From assembly GCA_029938265.1 (NCBI GenBank), contig JAOZVI010000010.1, forward strand, positions 1 to 37,306: a DNA stretch of 37,306 bases, written 5' to 3'. The notes beneath the pieces were generated by a model. That model saw only the letters and a list, made by a program, of their open reading frames with translations, was not told the origin of the DNA and searched no databases. Both the position numbers and the translations under genes were made by a program. Below, piece after piece: positions 17,506 to 26,368 of this stretch; position 1 is the first letter of the stretch, and each line of letters starts with the position of its first letter. The stretch is from Flavobacteriaceae bacterium. GTDB taxonomy: Bacteria; Bacteroidota; Bacteroidia; Flavobacteriales; Flavobacteriaceae.

Positions 17506-19115
17506 TTCGATTTGTATAGAAGAGAAATATTTGGGTCAATTATGATATTTTTTATTGTTTTCTGTATAGGAAGATCAAATGATTGTTTTTTATGATCTAC
17601 CGTTAAAGTTATAGTTTTGCTTGAACCATCATCAAAATTAACCAACAATTCAAGTGGAAATTCAAAAATAGTTGATGTTTTTTGAGTTTGGTTTACAGTT
17701 ATATTTATCTCTTTTGTTTTACTTTCCCATTGCAGATCTAGTTCTGGTTGACCAATTCCGTAAAGCCATTGATCAAAGAATATACTTAGATCTTTATTGT
17801 AAAAACTTTCAACAACGTTTTTAAAATCCTCGGTAACAGCATTGTCAAATTGGTATTTATTGTAATATTCTTTTATACTTTTCCAAAAAAGTTCATCGCC
17901 AATTTTTCTTCTGAGCATATGTAAGAACCAGGCACCTTTTTCATAAGAATTGGCATTTAAAAGCTTCATATAATTCTTAGTTTTAGTATCAATGACCGGT
18001 GTTTGTTGTTTCTCATAAAACCGGATAATTTTATTTCGTTCATTGATCAAGCGTTCATTTAATTTTTCTTTACCATAAGTATACTCAAAATATAAATTTG
18101 TAAAATAAGTTGCAAAACCTTCACTCAACCATAAATGTGGCCACTCTTTTTCAGTAGCAGAATCTCCAAACCATTGATGGGCTATTTCATGTGCTATAAG
18201 TGCCTCTTGATTTCTTTTTCCGGTAACCGATCTTTCTGAATAAAAAATGGCGCTGGCATTTTCCATACCTCCAAAACGAGTCTTTGATTGTACATTGGCC
18301 AATTTGCTGAAAGGAAAAGGCGCTATATGATTAGCATAATAATCGATAATTGGAATAGCCTGTGCATAATCATAAAAACCTTCTTCTTTATTTTGGGGAT
18401 AAACCCATGAGGATAAAGGTATTTGATTAAAAACACCTAAGTTTTGGATGGCAAATTTGGCAATGCCAACAACCATTACATAAGTAGGTAAAGGTTTTTT
18501 TGAAGCGTAATGAAATTGTTTTATTTGCTCATTGATTTCAACTTCTTCAATTAAAGTTCCATTTGCGATAACCTGATAATGATTAGGTGCTTTTACTATA
18601 AAATCTACCATAGCTTTGTCATAGAGTTGATCAACACAAGGCAACCAGTTATGAGCTCTGTTTGGCCAATTATTACCAAAAAAAGTTCGATCTCCATATT
18701 TATTTTTTGAAATGATCAGACCGTCTTTTGGAATACCCTGATATTTGATAGTAAAAACCTGTACTGAATCATTAATGTTGATAGGTGTATGAATGCATAA
18801 CTTGTCATTTTCATGCTTAAAACCTATTTTTTTATTGCTGTTTAAAACTTGACTTACAGACATTCCTTTTTCATTTTTATCCAATGAGCTAAGATCTAAA
18901 TAGAAACCTTTTACAGGTTTTTTAATTTTTAATGTTATTGTTGCTATACCTTCAATGATATCGGTTGAGTCGTTTACAACAATTTCAAATTTATAGTGTT
19001 GTACATCAATAAAACTTCCGTCTGATCTATTTTGAGCTATTAGAATGTTTTGAAAAACTAAGAATATAATTAAGAAAAGGTAGTGTAATTTTGATTGCAT
19101 GGTAATTATTTTCAA
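17502..19115 (-). CDS. Secreted M1 family zinc aminopeptidase (short form)
   Basis: A 537-residue gluzincin aminopeptidase, shorter than the roughly 870-residue PepN because the C-terminal helical domain is missing, as in many Bacteroidota secreted M1 enzymes. A signal peptide (about 8-28, ending LIAQ) precedes the N-terminal beta saddle. The catalytic domain shows FGGMENASAIFY (GGMEN 282-286), the zinc site HEIAHQWFG (H309, E310, H313) with third ligand E332 in LWLSEGFATY, and a likely transition-state tyrosine Y391 in NANSYEKGAWF. A Met at residue 6 is an alternative start. The stop codon overlaps the ATG of the degraded amidohydrolase. A -7 element lies 38 nt upstream. Confidence 0.94.
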   Translation of the reverse strand: MKIITMQSKLHYLFLIIFLVFQNILIAQNRSDGSFIDVQHYKFEIVVNDSTDIIEGIATITLKIKKPVKGFYLDLSSLDKNEKGMSVSQVLNSNKKIGFKHENDKLCIHTPININDSVQVFTIKYQGIPKDGLIISKNKYGDRTFFGNNWPNRAHNWLPCVDQLYDKAMVDFIVKAPNHYQVIANGTLIEEVEINEQIKQFHYASKKPLPTYVMVVGIAKFAIQNLGVFNQIPLSSWVYPQNKEEGFYDYAQAIPIIDYYANHIAPFPFSKLANVQSKTRFGGMENASAIFYSERSVTGKRNQEALIAHEIAHQWFGDSATEKEWPHLWLSEGFATYFTNLYFEYTYGKEKLNERLINERNKIIRFYEKQQTPVIDTKTKNYMKLLNANSYEKGAWFLHMLRRKIGDELFWKSIKEYYNKYQFDNAVTEDFKNVVESFYNKDLSIFFDQWLYGIGQPELDLQWESKTKEINITVNQTQKTSTIFEFPLELLVNFDDGSSKTITLTVDHKKQSFDLPIQKTIKNIIIDPNISLLYKSK

Positions 19116-19153
19116 TTTTAATTTTTAATTTTTATAAATATAGTTATTAATTT

Positions 19154-19161
19154 CAAAAGTA
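19154..19161 (-). promoter_or_regulatory. -7 element for the M1 aminopeptidase gene
   Basis: Minus-strand TACTTTTG fits TAnnTTTG, 38 nt upstream of the first ATG (53 nt from the alternative Met 6). A TTG lies 25 nt further upstream, longer than the usual spacer. Confidence 0.45.
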
Positions 19162-19185
19162 GCTAAAACTGAACACTTGATTTGC

Positions 19186-21882
19186 TCAATTTTTAGAAGC
19201 CCCTTTGATCAAAGATTTATATAACTCACCAGCCCACAATACCAAAGAGGAAAGTGCAAATAAAATTACAAAATCGACTATATAAAGTGATTTAAAATGA
19301 AATAATGTTGCAAGAAAAGGTACTTCAGTGACCAGAATCAGTAATAATATTGAAACACTTACGGCAAGGTTGATATATTTGTTAGAGAAGAGTCCTATTT
19401 CAAAAACTGATTTGCGGATACTTCTTAAATTAAACACATTGAATAGTTGGGTAAAAGCCATAATGATAAATACTGCGGTTCGGGCTTTTTCTATACCATC
19501 GTTAATATAAAAATAAAAAGCAGCTAATGAAAGTCCAGCCATCAAAATAACATTGATAAATAAAAATGGCAAAACATTTTTGTTCAAGATATTCTCATCT
19601 TTTTGTAATGGACTGGATTTCATGATATCACCATGCCCTGATTCAGTAGCTAATGCCATATCCGTAACACCATCGGTTACCAGATTGAGCCAAAGAATTT
19701 GTGTTGCTGTTAATGGTAGAGGTAAACCTAAAAGGATAGAGATAAGAAGTGTAGCACTTTCTGCAATATTAGTTGTCACAAGAAAGAAACTTGTTTGACG
19801 AGAATTTGTAAATACAATTCTTCCCTCTTCCACAGCATTGACAACAGTAGAGAAATTATCATCGGCAAGTACAAGGTCAGAATTATCTCGGGCAACGTCA
19901 GTTCCCATAATTCCCATAGAGATTCCTACATCAGCTTGTTTTAAAGCAGGTGCATCATTTACACCATCACCTGTCATTGCAATAAGGTGACCCATGGCTT
20001 GTAAACGTTCTGCAATTCTTAATTTCATTTTAGGAGTGAGGCGGGCAAAAACAGAAATGTTTTTAATGGCTTTTTCAAACTCATCTTCATTTAACTGAAG
20101 TAGTTGTTGTTCAGTTAGTGCTACAATATCATTTTCGGTATTATCTTCAATGATTCCCGTTGTTTTTGCAATTGCTACGGCTGTATTTACATGATCTCCG
20201 GTAACCATAATAACACGAATACCTGCTTGTTTACACTTTTTTACAGCCTCTTTAGAATCCTCTCTTGGAGGATCTATCATTCCCGTTAATCCTACAAAAA
20301 CCAGATTATCAATAGCTTGTTCATCAATTTTATTAGTGTCTTGTTTTTTATAAGCCAATGCAATTACACGCATGGCTTGATTTGACCATCCTGAAATTTT
20401 TTGTTGAATTTGTTCTTTTTCCTTTTTTTTAAGCTTTATAACACCTTGTGAAGTGAAAACAGATTTTGATCGTTCCAATAATTTTTCAGGAGCACCTGTT
20501 ACATAAAGTTGATAATTTTCATCTTCTTTTGTTAAAGTTGCTCTTAGTTTTATGGTTGAATTAAAAGGAAGATCGTCTATTTTTTTCTGTTGCGTGTATT
20601 CATTACGTATTCTTCCCTTTCTCGCTAATACCGATAAAGCTCCTTCCGTTGGATCGCCAATCAATTCATAGATATTTGTCTTTTTATCATAACGGAATTC
20701 TGAATTATTAGATATAGTAGCTATTTTTAATAGTCTCTGTAAAGCTCTGTTTTTCTCAACAGTAATAATATTTTTATGTTGTATGAAATTTCCGGCAGGA
20801 AACCATCCTATACCTGTTACATTATAATCTGATTCTCCTGGAATAAATACTTTTTTAACCGTCAGGGAATTTTGTGTGAGCGTTCCGGTTTTGTCAGTTA
20901 AAATTGCAGTTACAGCACCTAAGGTTTCAGTGGCAGTAAATTCACGGACTATTGCATTACGTTTTGCCATTCTACTTGCTCCAATGGCCAAAACGATAGA
21001 AATAACAGCAGGTAAACCCTCAGGAACAGCAGCTACCAAAGCTGCAATAGAAATTAGAAGTATTTCATTTATTTCGAAATGCCGATAAAAGTATCCGATT
21101 AAAAATATTAACACGGAACTTGTAATAGCAATAACCGACATATATTTGGCTAAAACATCGGTCTTCTTCATAAAATTGGTTCGTTTTGCTTCAATTTTAC
21201 CCAATGTTTCAGAAATATCACCAATGGCTGTTCTTATTCCTGTTCCTGTAATGATAATTTTGGCATAACCCCCTGCCACGAAAGTACCTTTTAAAACCAT
21301 ATTTTTTCTATCGGCTAATACTGTTTCTTTGGGGTATATTTCTTTGTTTTTAGAAATTGGAAGTGATTCACCGGTCAGTGAAGCTTCCATTGTCCTGAAA
21401 TTTTTTGATTGGATGATCCTGCCATCAGCAGGGATGCTATCTCCTTCTTCCAGTATTAAAACATCACCAGGTACAAGTTGGGGGGTAAGTACTGTAATTA
21501 GTTTCCCGTTGCGTAGTACTTTAGCAGTTTTAACGATCATTTTTCGTAAAGAAGCAATAGCTTTATCTGCACGATATTCCTGTGAAAACCCTATACTGGC
21601 ATTGATAAATACAACAGCAATTATAACCCAAGTATCTAGTATATGACCTGTTATCCAGGATATGATGGCGGCTATGATAAGAATAATTACCAACCAGCTC
21701 TTAAATTGTTTTAGCAGGAGAAGAAAAATGGAAATGGATTTAGTTTCAGGAATTTCATTCGGACCGTATGTTGTTAATCGTTCTTGAGCATCTGTATTGG
21801 AAAGTCCGTTAATATTGGTGGTTAACTCATCAATAACCACCTTAATTTCTAGTGAATGAGGATATTTAAGATATTTTTTCAT
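19186..21882 (-). CDS. P-type calcium-transporting ATPase (type II)
   Basis: An 898-residue P2-type cation pump that exports a cation, most likely Ca2+, at the cost of ATP. It has an N-terminal cation-ATPase domain, actuator motif LTGES (169-173), M4 motif VPEGLPAV (PEGLP 287-291; Glu288 is the expected Ca2+ ligand), phosphorylation site DKTGTLTQN (D330), a nucleotide domain (GDPTEGAL), hinge MVTGDH and MTGDGVNDAPAL. Downstream M5 TNIAESATL and M6 LNLVTDGVTD retain the Asn/Glu and Asn/Asp positions of Ca2+ pumps. Length and topology (10 helices) are complete. It is divergent from a CaCA-family antiporter, which supports a calcium role. I saw no consensus -7 element directly upstream. Confidence 0.95.
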   Translation of the reverse strand: MKKYLKYPHSLEIKVVIDELTTNINGLSNTDAQERLTTYGPNEIPETKSISIFLLLLKQFKSWLVIILIIAAIISWITGHILDTWVIIAVVFINASIGFSQEYRADKAIASLRKMIVKTAKVLRNGKLITVLTPQLVPGDVLILEEGDSIPADGRIIQSKNFRTMEASLTGESLPISKNKEIYPKETVLADRKNMVLKGTFVAGGYAKIIITGTGIRTAIGDISETLGKIEAKRTNFMKKTDVLAKYMSVIAITSSVLIFLIGYFYRHFEINEILLISIAALVAAVPEGLPAVISIVLAIGASRMAKRNAIVREFTATETLGAVTAILTDKTGTLTQNSLTVKKVFIPGESDYNVTGIGWFPAGNFIQHKNIITVEKNRALQRLLKIATISNNSEFRYDKKTNIYELIGDPTEGALSVLARKGRIRNEYTQQKKIDDLPFNSTIKLRATLTKEDENYQLYVTGAPEKLLERSKSVFTSQGVIKLKKKEKEQIQQKISGWSNQAMRVIALAYKKQDTNKIDEQAIDNLVFVGLTGMIDPPREDSKEAVKKCKQAGIRVIMVTGDHVNTAVAIAKTTGIIEDNTENDIVALTEQQLLQLNEDEFEKAIKNISVFARLTPKMKLRIAERLQAMGHLIAMTGDGVNDAPALKQADVGISMGIMGTDVARDNSDLVLADDNFSTVVNAVEEGRIVFTNSRQTSFFLVTTNIAESATLLISILLGLPLPLTATQILWLNLVTDGVTDMALATESGHGDIMKSSPLQKDENILNKNVLPFLFINVILMAGLSLAAFYFYINDGIEKARTAVFIIMAFTQLFNVFNLRSIRKSVFEIGLFSNKYINLAVSVSILLLILVTEVPFLATLFHFKSLYIVDFVILFALSSLVLWAGELYKSLIKGASKN

Positions 21883-21992
21883 TCTGTAAAGATATTCCGG
21901 AGAATATTTTCTGATTAAATTCTTACATATTCTAAGCCTTACTAAATATAATGATTTTTTAAGTAATATTCTTGTTTTTGAAGGTTAATTTA

Positions 21993-22023
21993 TTGATTAT
22001 TGAGCCAAGAACCTTTATCTTTG
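21993..22023 (+). promoter_or_regulatory. Bacteroidota promoter (-33 TTG, -7 TATCTTTG) for the CaCA antiporter gene
   Basis: TTG at 21993-21995 and TATCTTTG at 22016-22023 are separated by exactly 20 nt, the best full match to the Bacteroidota sigma consensus in the window. It lies 23 nt before the ATG at 22047 and downstream of the earlier in-frame ATG at 21972, so it also decides the start. Confidence 0.75.
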
Positions 22024-22046
22024 AGTACAAGCAAAACTGTTATCTT

Positions 22047-22988
22047 ATGCAAGAAGTTTTTCTTATATTTTTTGGACTTATAGGTTTGTGGTTAGGTACT
22101 GAATTGGTAATAAAAGGAGCTGTAAATATTGCAGAATATTATAAATTATCTCAGGTATTTGTAGGTTTAGCAATATTGTCAATTGGTACTGATCTTCCCG
22201 AAATTGTTATTGCTATTAATGCCTCTCTTCACAATGTCATAGGGAACACTGAAACATCCGGGATAATTATTGGAAATGCCATTGGAAGCAGTTTTAGTCA
22301 GATTAGTTTGGTATTAGGATCCGTGGGGTTATTAGGTTATCTCACACTTAAAAAACGTCATCTATATGAAGACGGAATAATGTTATTAGGATCTGTTTTA
22401 TTGGTAATGTTGTTAGGTTTTGATGGAAAGATCAATAGAGTTGATGGTATTGTTTTAATAGTGGTCTATTTAATTTATTATTTCAGATTATTCCATCAGG
22501 AAAGGATCGGTAAAAAAATTAAAAAGAGATTTAGTAAGCATATTAGAAAAGATATCTTATTCCTGATAATTGGCATTATTATTGTAATTTTTGCTTCAGA
22601 ATTAGTAGTTGATAAAGCAATTTATTTTGCAGAAAATTTTGGCATCAAACAATCATTTGTGGGGATAATTATCATAGGATTGGGAACTAGTTTGCCTGAG
22701 TTAGCCCTTGCTTTAAATGCTGTTAGAAAAAAAGCTAAGGGATTGTCGGTTGGTAATCTTATAGGCAGTAATATATTTGATATGCTGATACCAGTTGGAA
22801 TGGGAGCTTCAATATCAGAACTTAAAATTGAAAAGAGTTTAATATTCTTTGATCTACTTTTTTTATTATTTTTATCATTTATTGTGCTTATTTTCTTTTA
22901 TAAGAAGAAAGGATTACAAAAAATTGAAGCCATTTTATTGATTGGTATTTTTGTGCTTTATGCCAGCCTAAAGATCTTTGGTGTTTAG
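22047..22988 (+). CDS. CaCA superfamily Na+(or H+)/Ca2+ antiporter, YrbG-like
   Basis: A 313-residue inner-membrane exchanger with about ten helices in two homologous halves. The alpha-1 repeat has ILSIGTDLPEI...GNAIGSSFSQI and the alpha-2 repeat IGLGTSLPELALALNAV...GNLIGSNIFDM; the acidic E in (L)PE of each is the expected Ca2+ ligand. A charged cytoplasmic loop (HQERIGKKIKKRFSKHIRKD) separates the halves. I start at the Met of MQEVFLIFFG rather than 75 nt upstream because a full promoter lies between the two ATGs and the upstream residues are not membrane-like. Divergent from the Ca2+-ATPase gene. Confidence 0.93.
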   Translation: MQEVFLIFFGLIGLWLGTELVIKGAVNIAEYYKLSQVFVGLAILSIGTDLPEIVIAINASLHNVIGNTETSGIIIGNAIGSSFSQISLVLGSVGLLGYLTLKKRHLYEDGIMLLGSVLLVMLLGFDGKINRVDGIVLIVVYLIYYFRLFHQERIGKKIKKRFSKHIRKDILFLIIGIIIVIFASELVVDKAIYFAENFGIKQSFVGIIIIGLGTSLPELALALNAVRKKAKGLSVGNLIGSNIFDMLIPVGMGASISELKIEKSLIFFDLLFLLFLSFIVLIFFYKKKGLQKIEAILLIGIFVLYASLKIFGV

Positions 22989-23082
22989 TTTTGTTTTTCT
23001 AATTACCATTTGTTAATCAATAAAAATTACATTTTATTATTTCATTTTTCTATCTTCGTATTTCAGTTATAAATTAAAGATA

Positions 23083-25206
23083 ATTAGCTTACATACTTCC
23101 ATAGCGTATTTAAAGGGTATAGGTCCTGCCAGAGCTGAATTATTAGGTAAAGAGTTGGGAATTTTCACATATGAAGATATGGTCAATTTTTTTCCGAATA
23201 GATATATCGACCGCACACAATTTTTTAAGATCGATCAGTTACAGTCCAATAATTCTGAAGTTCAAATTGTTGGTAAGATTACTTCTGTGAAAACCATTCA
23301 GCAAAAAAAAGGAAGTAGATTAGTAGCGACTTTTATTGATGAAACCGGTATGATGGAACTGGTTTGGTTTAGGGGTATAAAATGGATAAAAGATTCATTA
23401 AAGATCGATATTCCATATGTAATTTTTGGTCGTGTAAATTGGTTTAATGGGATGTTTAGTATACCACATCCGGAGACAGAATTACTGAGTGAATACAAAA
23501 AGAGTTTACGAACGGCCATGCAGCCGGTTTATCCTTCTACTGAAAAATTGCAAAATAAAGGCATTACTAATCGGGTGATGCAAAAATTTCAACAAACTTT
23601 GTTTCAGGACATTCAAGGTAGATTTGAAGAAACCTTATCGGATGAAATCATCAAGCAACTACAATTATTGAGCAAGAACGATGCAATGTTCAATATTCAT
23701 TTTCCTAAAAGTCAGCTATTGCTGAGCAAAGCTCAACAACGTTTAAAATTTGAAGAATTATTTTTTATTCAGTTACAATTAATTCGGAATAAATATATCA
23801 GGAAATCAAAGATCAAAGGATTTGTTTTTGAGAAGGTCGGTTCACTTTTTAATGATTTTTATAATGAATTTCTCCCTTTTGATCTGACAAATGCTCAAAA
23901 AAGAGTATTAAAAGAGATTAGAAAAGATCTGGCTACCGGAGCACAAATGAACCGATTATTACAAGGAGATGTCGGATCCGGTAAAACAATTGTTGCTGTT
24001 CTAACAATTTTGATAGCATTGGATAATAATTTTCAAACTGCATTTATTGCCCCAACCGAAATATTAGCAATACAACATTATAATGCAGTAGTTGAATTAT
24101 TAGAAAAAATGCCAATTACGGTAAAATTACTAACAGGATCTACAAAAATTTCCGAAAGGAGAATTATTCATAAGGATCTTGAAAATGGAGATCTACAGAT
24201 ATTAATTGGTACACATGCTATTTTTGAAGATAAAGTAAAATTTAAAAATTTGGGTTTGGCAATTATTGATGAACAACATCGATTTGGCGTTGCACAAAGG
24301 GCAAAAATGTGGAAGAAAGGGCGTCCAAGTGAGGTGGTTGGAGGGACTTTTATTCCCCCGCATATTTTAGTAATGACAGCAACGCCTATACCGCGAACAT
24401 TGGCAATGAGCGTTTATGGCGATCTGGATATTTCAGTTATTGATGAATTGCCTCCCGGTAGAAAATCGGTTAAAACCATTCATTTATTTGATAGTAACCG
24501 ATTGCAGATGTTTCAATTATTGAAAGAAGAAATCGCCAAAGGCAGGCAGATCTATATTGTTTACCCCTTAATTGAAGAATCTGAAACATTAGATTATAAG
24601 GATCTGATGGATGGTTATGAAAGTATAAGTCGCGAATTTCCTAAACCAAAATATCAGGTAAGTATTGTTCATGGTAAAATGAGATCGGCTGACAAAGAAT
24701 ATGAAATGCAACGTTTTGTAAATGGTGAAACACATATTATGGTTGCCACAACTGTAATTGAAGTGGGTGTTAATGTGCCCAATGCAAGTGTAATGATCAT
24801 TGAAAGTGCCGAGCGATTTGGCTTGTCGCAATTACATCAATTACGCGGTAGGGTAGGGCGAGGAGCAGAACAGAGTTATTGTGTCTTAATGTCTAGTTTT
24901 AAATTAACTGATGATGCAAAAACCCGTTTGCAGACAATGGTGCAAACCGATGACGGATTTAAAATTGCCGAAGTTGATCTAAAATTACGTGGACCTGGTG
25001 ATTTGATGGGAACTCAACAAAGCGGCGTATTAGATCTGAAAATTGCAGATATTGTTAAAGATTCAAAAATTTTACAGAAAGCGCGTAGTGTTGCAATTGA
25101 TATATTAGAAAAAGATCCGAATCTATCCAAACCAGAAAGTAAAAATATTAAACACACCTATATACAAATTCATAAGAATAAATCCATCTGGGCTAATATT
25201 AGTTGA
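23083..25206 (+). CDS. recG: ATP-dependent DNA helicase RecG, apparently with ATT start
   Basis: About 707 residues of the branch-migrating helicase that remodels stalled forks and Holliday junctions. The N-terminal wedge domain (FPNRYIDRTQFFKI, OB-fold about 60-160), Walker A GDVGSGKTIVAV, motif II DEQHRFGVAQR, motif III MTATPIPRTLAM and motif VI QLRGRVGRG are all present. The first standard start (TTG 23155) would cut off the conserved YLKGIGPARAELLGKELG block, which is encoded in the same open frame just upstream. No ATG, GTG or TTG exists there; ATT at 23083 gives a normal-length leader, and a near-consensus -7 element (TATCTTCG, 23051-23058) sits 24 nt before it. Function certain, start inferred. 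Confidence 0.93.
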   Translation: MSLHTSIAYLKGIGPARAELLGKELGIFTYEDMVNFFPNRYIDRTQFFKIDQLQSNNSEVQIVGKITSVKTIQQKKGSRLVATFIDETGMMELVWFRGIKWIKDSLKIDIPYVIFGRVNWFNGMFSIPHPETELLSEYKKSLRTAMQPVYPSTEKLQNKGITNRVMQKFQQTLFQDIQGRFEETLSDEIIKQLQLLSKNDAMFNIHFPKSQLLLSKAQQRLKFEELFFIQLQLIRNKYIRKSKIKGFVFEKVGSLFNDFYNEFLPFDLTNAQKRVLKEIRKDLATGAQMNRLLQGDVGSGKTIVAVLTILIALDNNFQTAFIAPTEILAIQHYNAVVELLEKMPITVKLLTGSTKISERRIIHKDLENGDLQILIGTHAIFEDKVKFKNLGLAIIDEQHRFGVAQRAKMWKKGRPSEVVGGTFIPPHILVMTATPIPRTLAMSVYGDLDISVIDELPPGRKSVKTIHLFDSNRLQMFQLLKEEIAKGRQIYIVYPLIEESETLDYKDLMDGYESISREFPKPKYQVSIVHGKMRSADKEYEMQRFVNGETHIMVATTVIEVGVNVPNASVMIIESAERFGLSQLHQLRGRVGRGAEQSYCVLMSSFKLTDDAKTRLQTMVQTDDGFKIAEVDLKLRGPGDLMGTQQSGVLDLKIADIVKDSKILQKARSVAIDILEKDPNLSKPESKNIKHTYIQIHKNKSIWANIS

Positions 25207-25250
25207 ACTTATTTTTTTGAAATCAAATTATTTTTTATTGATGAATTATC

Positions 25251-25258
25251 TATATTTG
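25251..25258 (+). promoter_or_regulatory. -7 element for the DUF481 gene
   Basis: TATATTTG, perfect TAnnTTTG, 24 nt before the ATG. TTA rather than TTG stands 20 nt upstream. Confidence 0.55.
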
Positions 25259-25282
25259 TTGATTAATGATTATTGACCGACC

Positions 25283-26365
25283 ATGCTAAAAGTTAAAATT
25301 TTACTTTTATTTTTATTTATTTCAATAAGTGTTTTGGCTCAAAATGATACAATTTCTAAAAAGGAATTAAGAAAACAAGAAAAAGAGCTTAAAAAGAAGA
25401 CTGTTAGTAATGATTCCATTCAATTAACAAATGGTGATATTTTGGTTGGTGAAATTAAAAAAATGGATAAAAGTGTACTTATTTTAAAAACAAAATATAG
25501 CGATTCTGATTTTAAAATAAAATGGCATAAGGTTAAAACAATTAAAAGTAACAGGTATTTTATTATTGCTATGGAGGATGGAGATCGTTTTAATAGTAGT
25601 ATAAATAGTATTAATGAAAAAGATGGAAAAATATTACTTGATTCAGGAGTTAACGCATTTGAAGAGGATTTAATAAATATTATTTATTTAGAACCTGTAG
25701 GAAAAAATATTTTAAGCAGATTGACCATAGATGTTGATTTTGGAATGACACTTACTAAAGCAAATAATTTAAAACAACTTACTTCAAATATAAGTGGGAC
25801 ATATTTAGCAAATAGATGGAAGGCCTATGGACATTATAAGACGGTATTAAGCCGGCAGGATGGTATAGCAGATGTTAATAGAATGGATGGTGAAATTACA
25901 ACCAATTATTTTTTTAAAAACGATTGGTTTGCTCAACTTAGTAGTGTTTATTTATCGAATGATGAACAAAAGTTAGAATTAAGATCAACCTATAAAGCAG
26001 GTGCGGGATATTATTTTATTCATAATAATAGGATGTCTTTAGGAACCGGTGCTGGTCTGGCGAAGACAGATGAGAATTATATTGATGATACGCCAAGTAA
26101 AAGTAGTAGTGAACTCTATTTTACTGTTGGGTTTAATAAATATGATATTGGAGATTTAAGTTTATTGACTTCAGTTATTCTTTATCCTAGTATTTCAGAA
26201 AAAGGCAGGTACAGAACAGATATTAATTTTGATATGAAATACGATCTACCTTTAGACTTTTATATCAAAATGAGTTTAACCTATAATTATGATAACATGC
26301 CAATTGAGGGTGCTGCAAAGGATGATTATGTTTTTACAACCTCTTTTGGATGGGAGTTTAATTGA
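25283..26365 (+). CDS. DUF481 family outer-membrane protein (YdiY-like)
   Basis: A 360-residue exported protein. The signal peptide (1-19, ...ISVLAQ) is followed by a charged stretch rich in Lys and Glu (about 25-42), a periplasmic segment with LTNGDILVGEIKKMDKSVLILKTKYSD-like beta repeats (about 48-145), then a C-terminal beta-barrel pattern of alternating aromatic strands ending in ...VFTTSFGWEFN, a typical outer-membrane terminal strand. This is the DUF481 layout; members are called putative salt-induced outer-membrane proteins, but no function is firmly established. Its stop lies 3 nt from the stop of the convergent NlpC/P60 gene and I see no terminator between them. Confidence 0.82.
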   Translation: MLKVKILLLFLFISISVLAQNDTISKKELRKQEKELKKKTVSNDSIQLTNGDILVGEIKKMDKSVLILKTKYSDSDFKIKWHKVKTIKSNRYFIIAMEDGDRFNSSINSINEKDGKILLDSGVNAFEEDLINIIYLEPVGKNILSRLTIDVDFGMTLTKANNLKQLTSNISGTYLANRWKAYGHYKTVLSRQDGIADVNRMDGEITTNYFFKNDWFAQLSSVYLSNDEQKLELRSTYKAGAGYYFIHNNRMSLGTGAGLAKTDENYIDDTPSKSSSELYFTVGFNKYDIGDLSLLTSVILYPSISEKGRYRTDINFDMKYDLPLDFYIKMSLTYNYDNMPIEGAAKDDYVFTTSFGWEFN

Positions 26366-26368
26366 TTG

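Noticed and set aside
21329-21646. 105-codon open frame opposite the Ca2+-ATPase gene
   Set aside because: Fully antisense to a well-conserved coding region, no recognisable domain, no promoter element; a shadow frame.
21972-22046. Upstream ATG extension of the CaCA antiporter
   Set aside because: A full -33/-7 promoter lies inside the extension and the extra residues do not fit the family.
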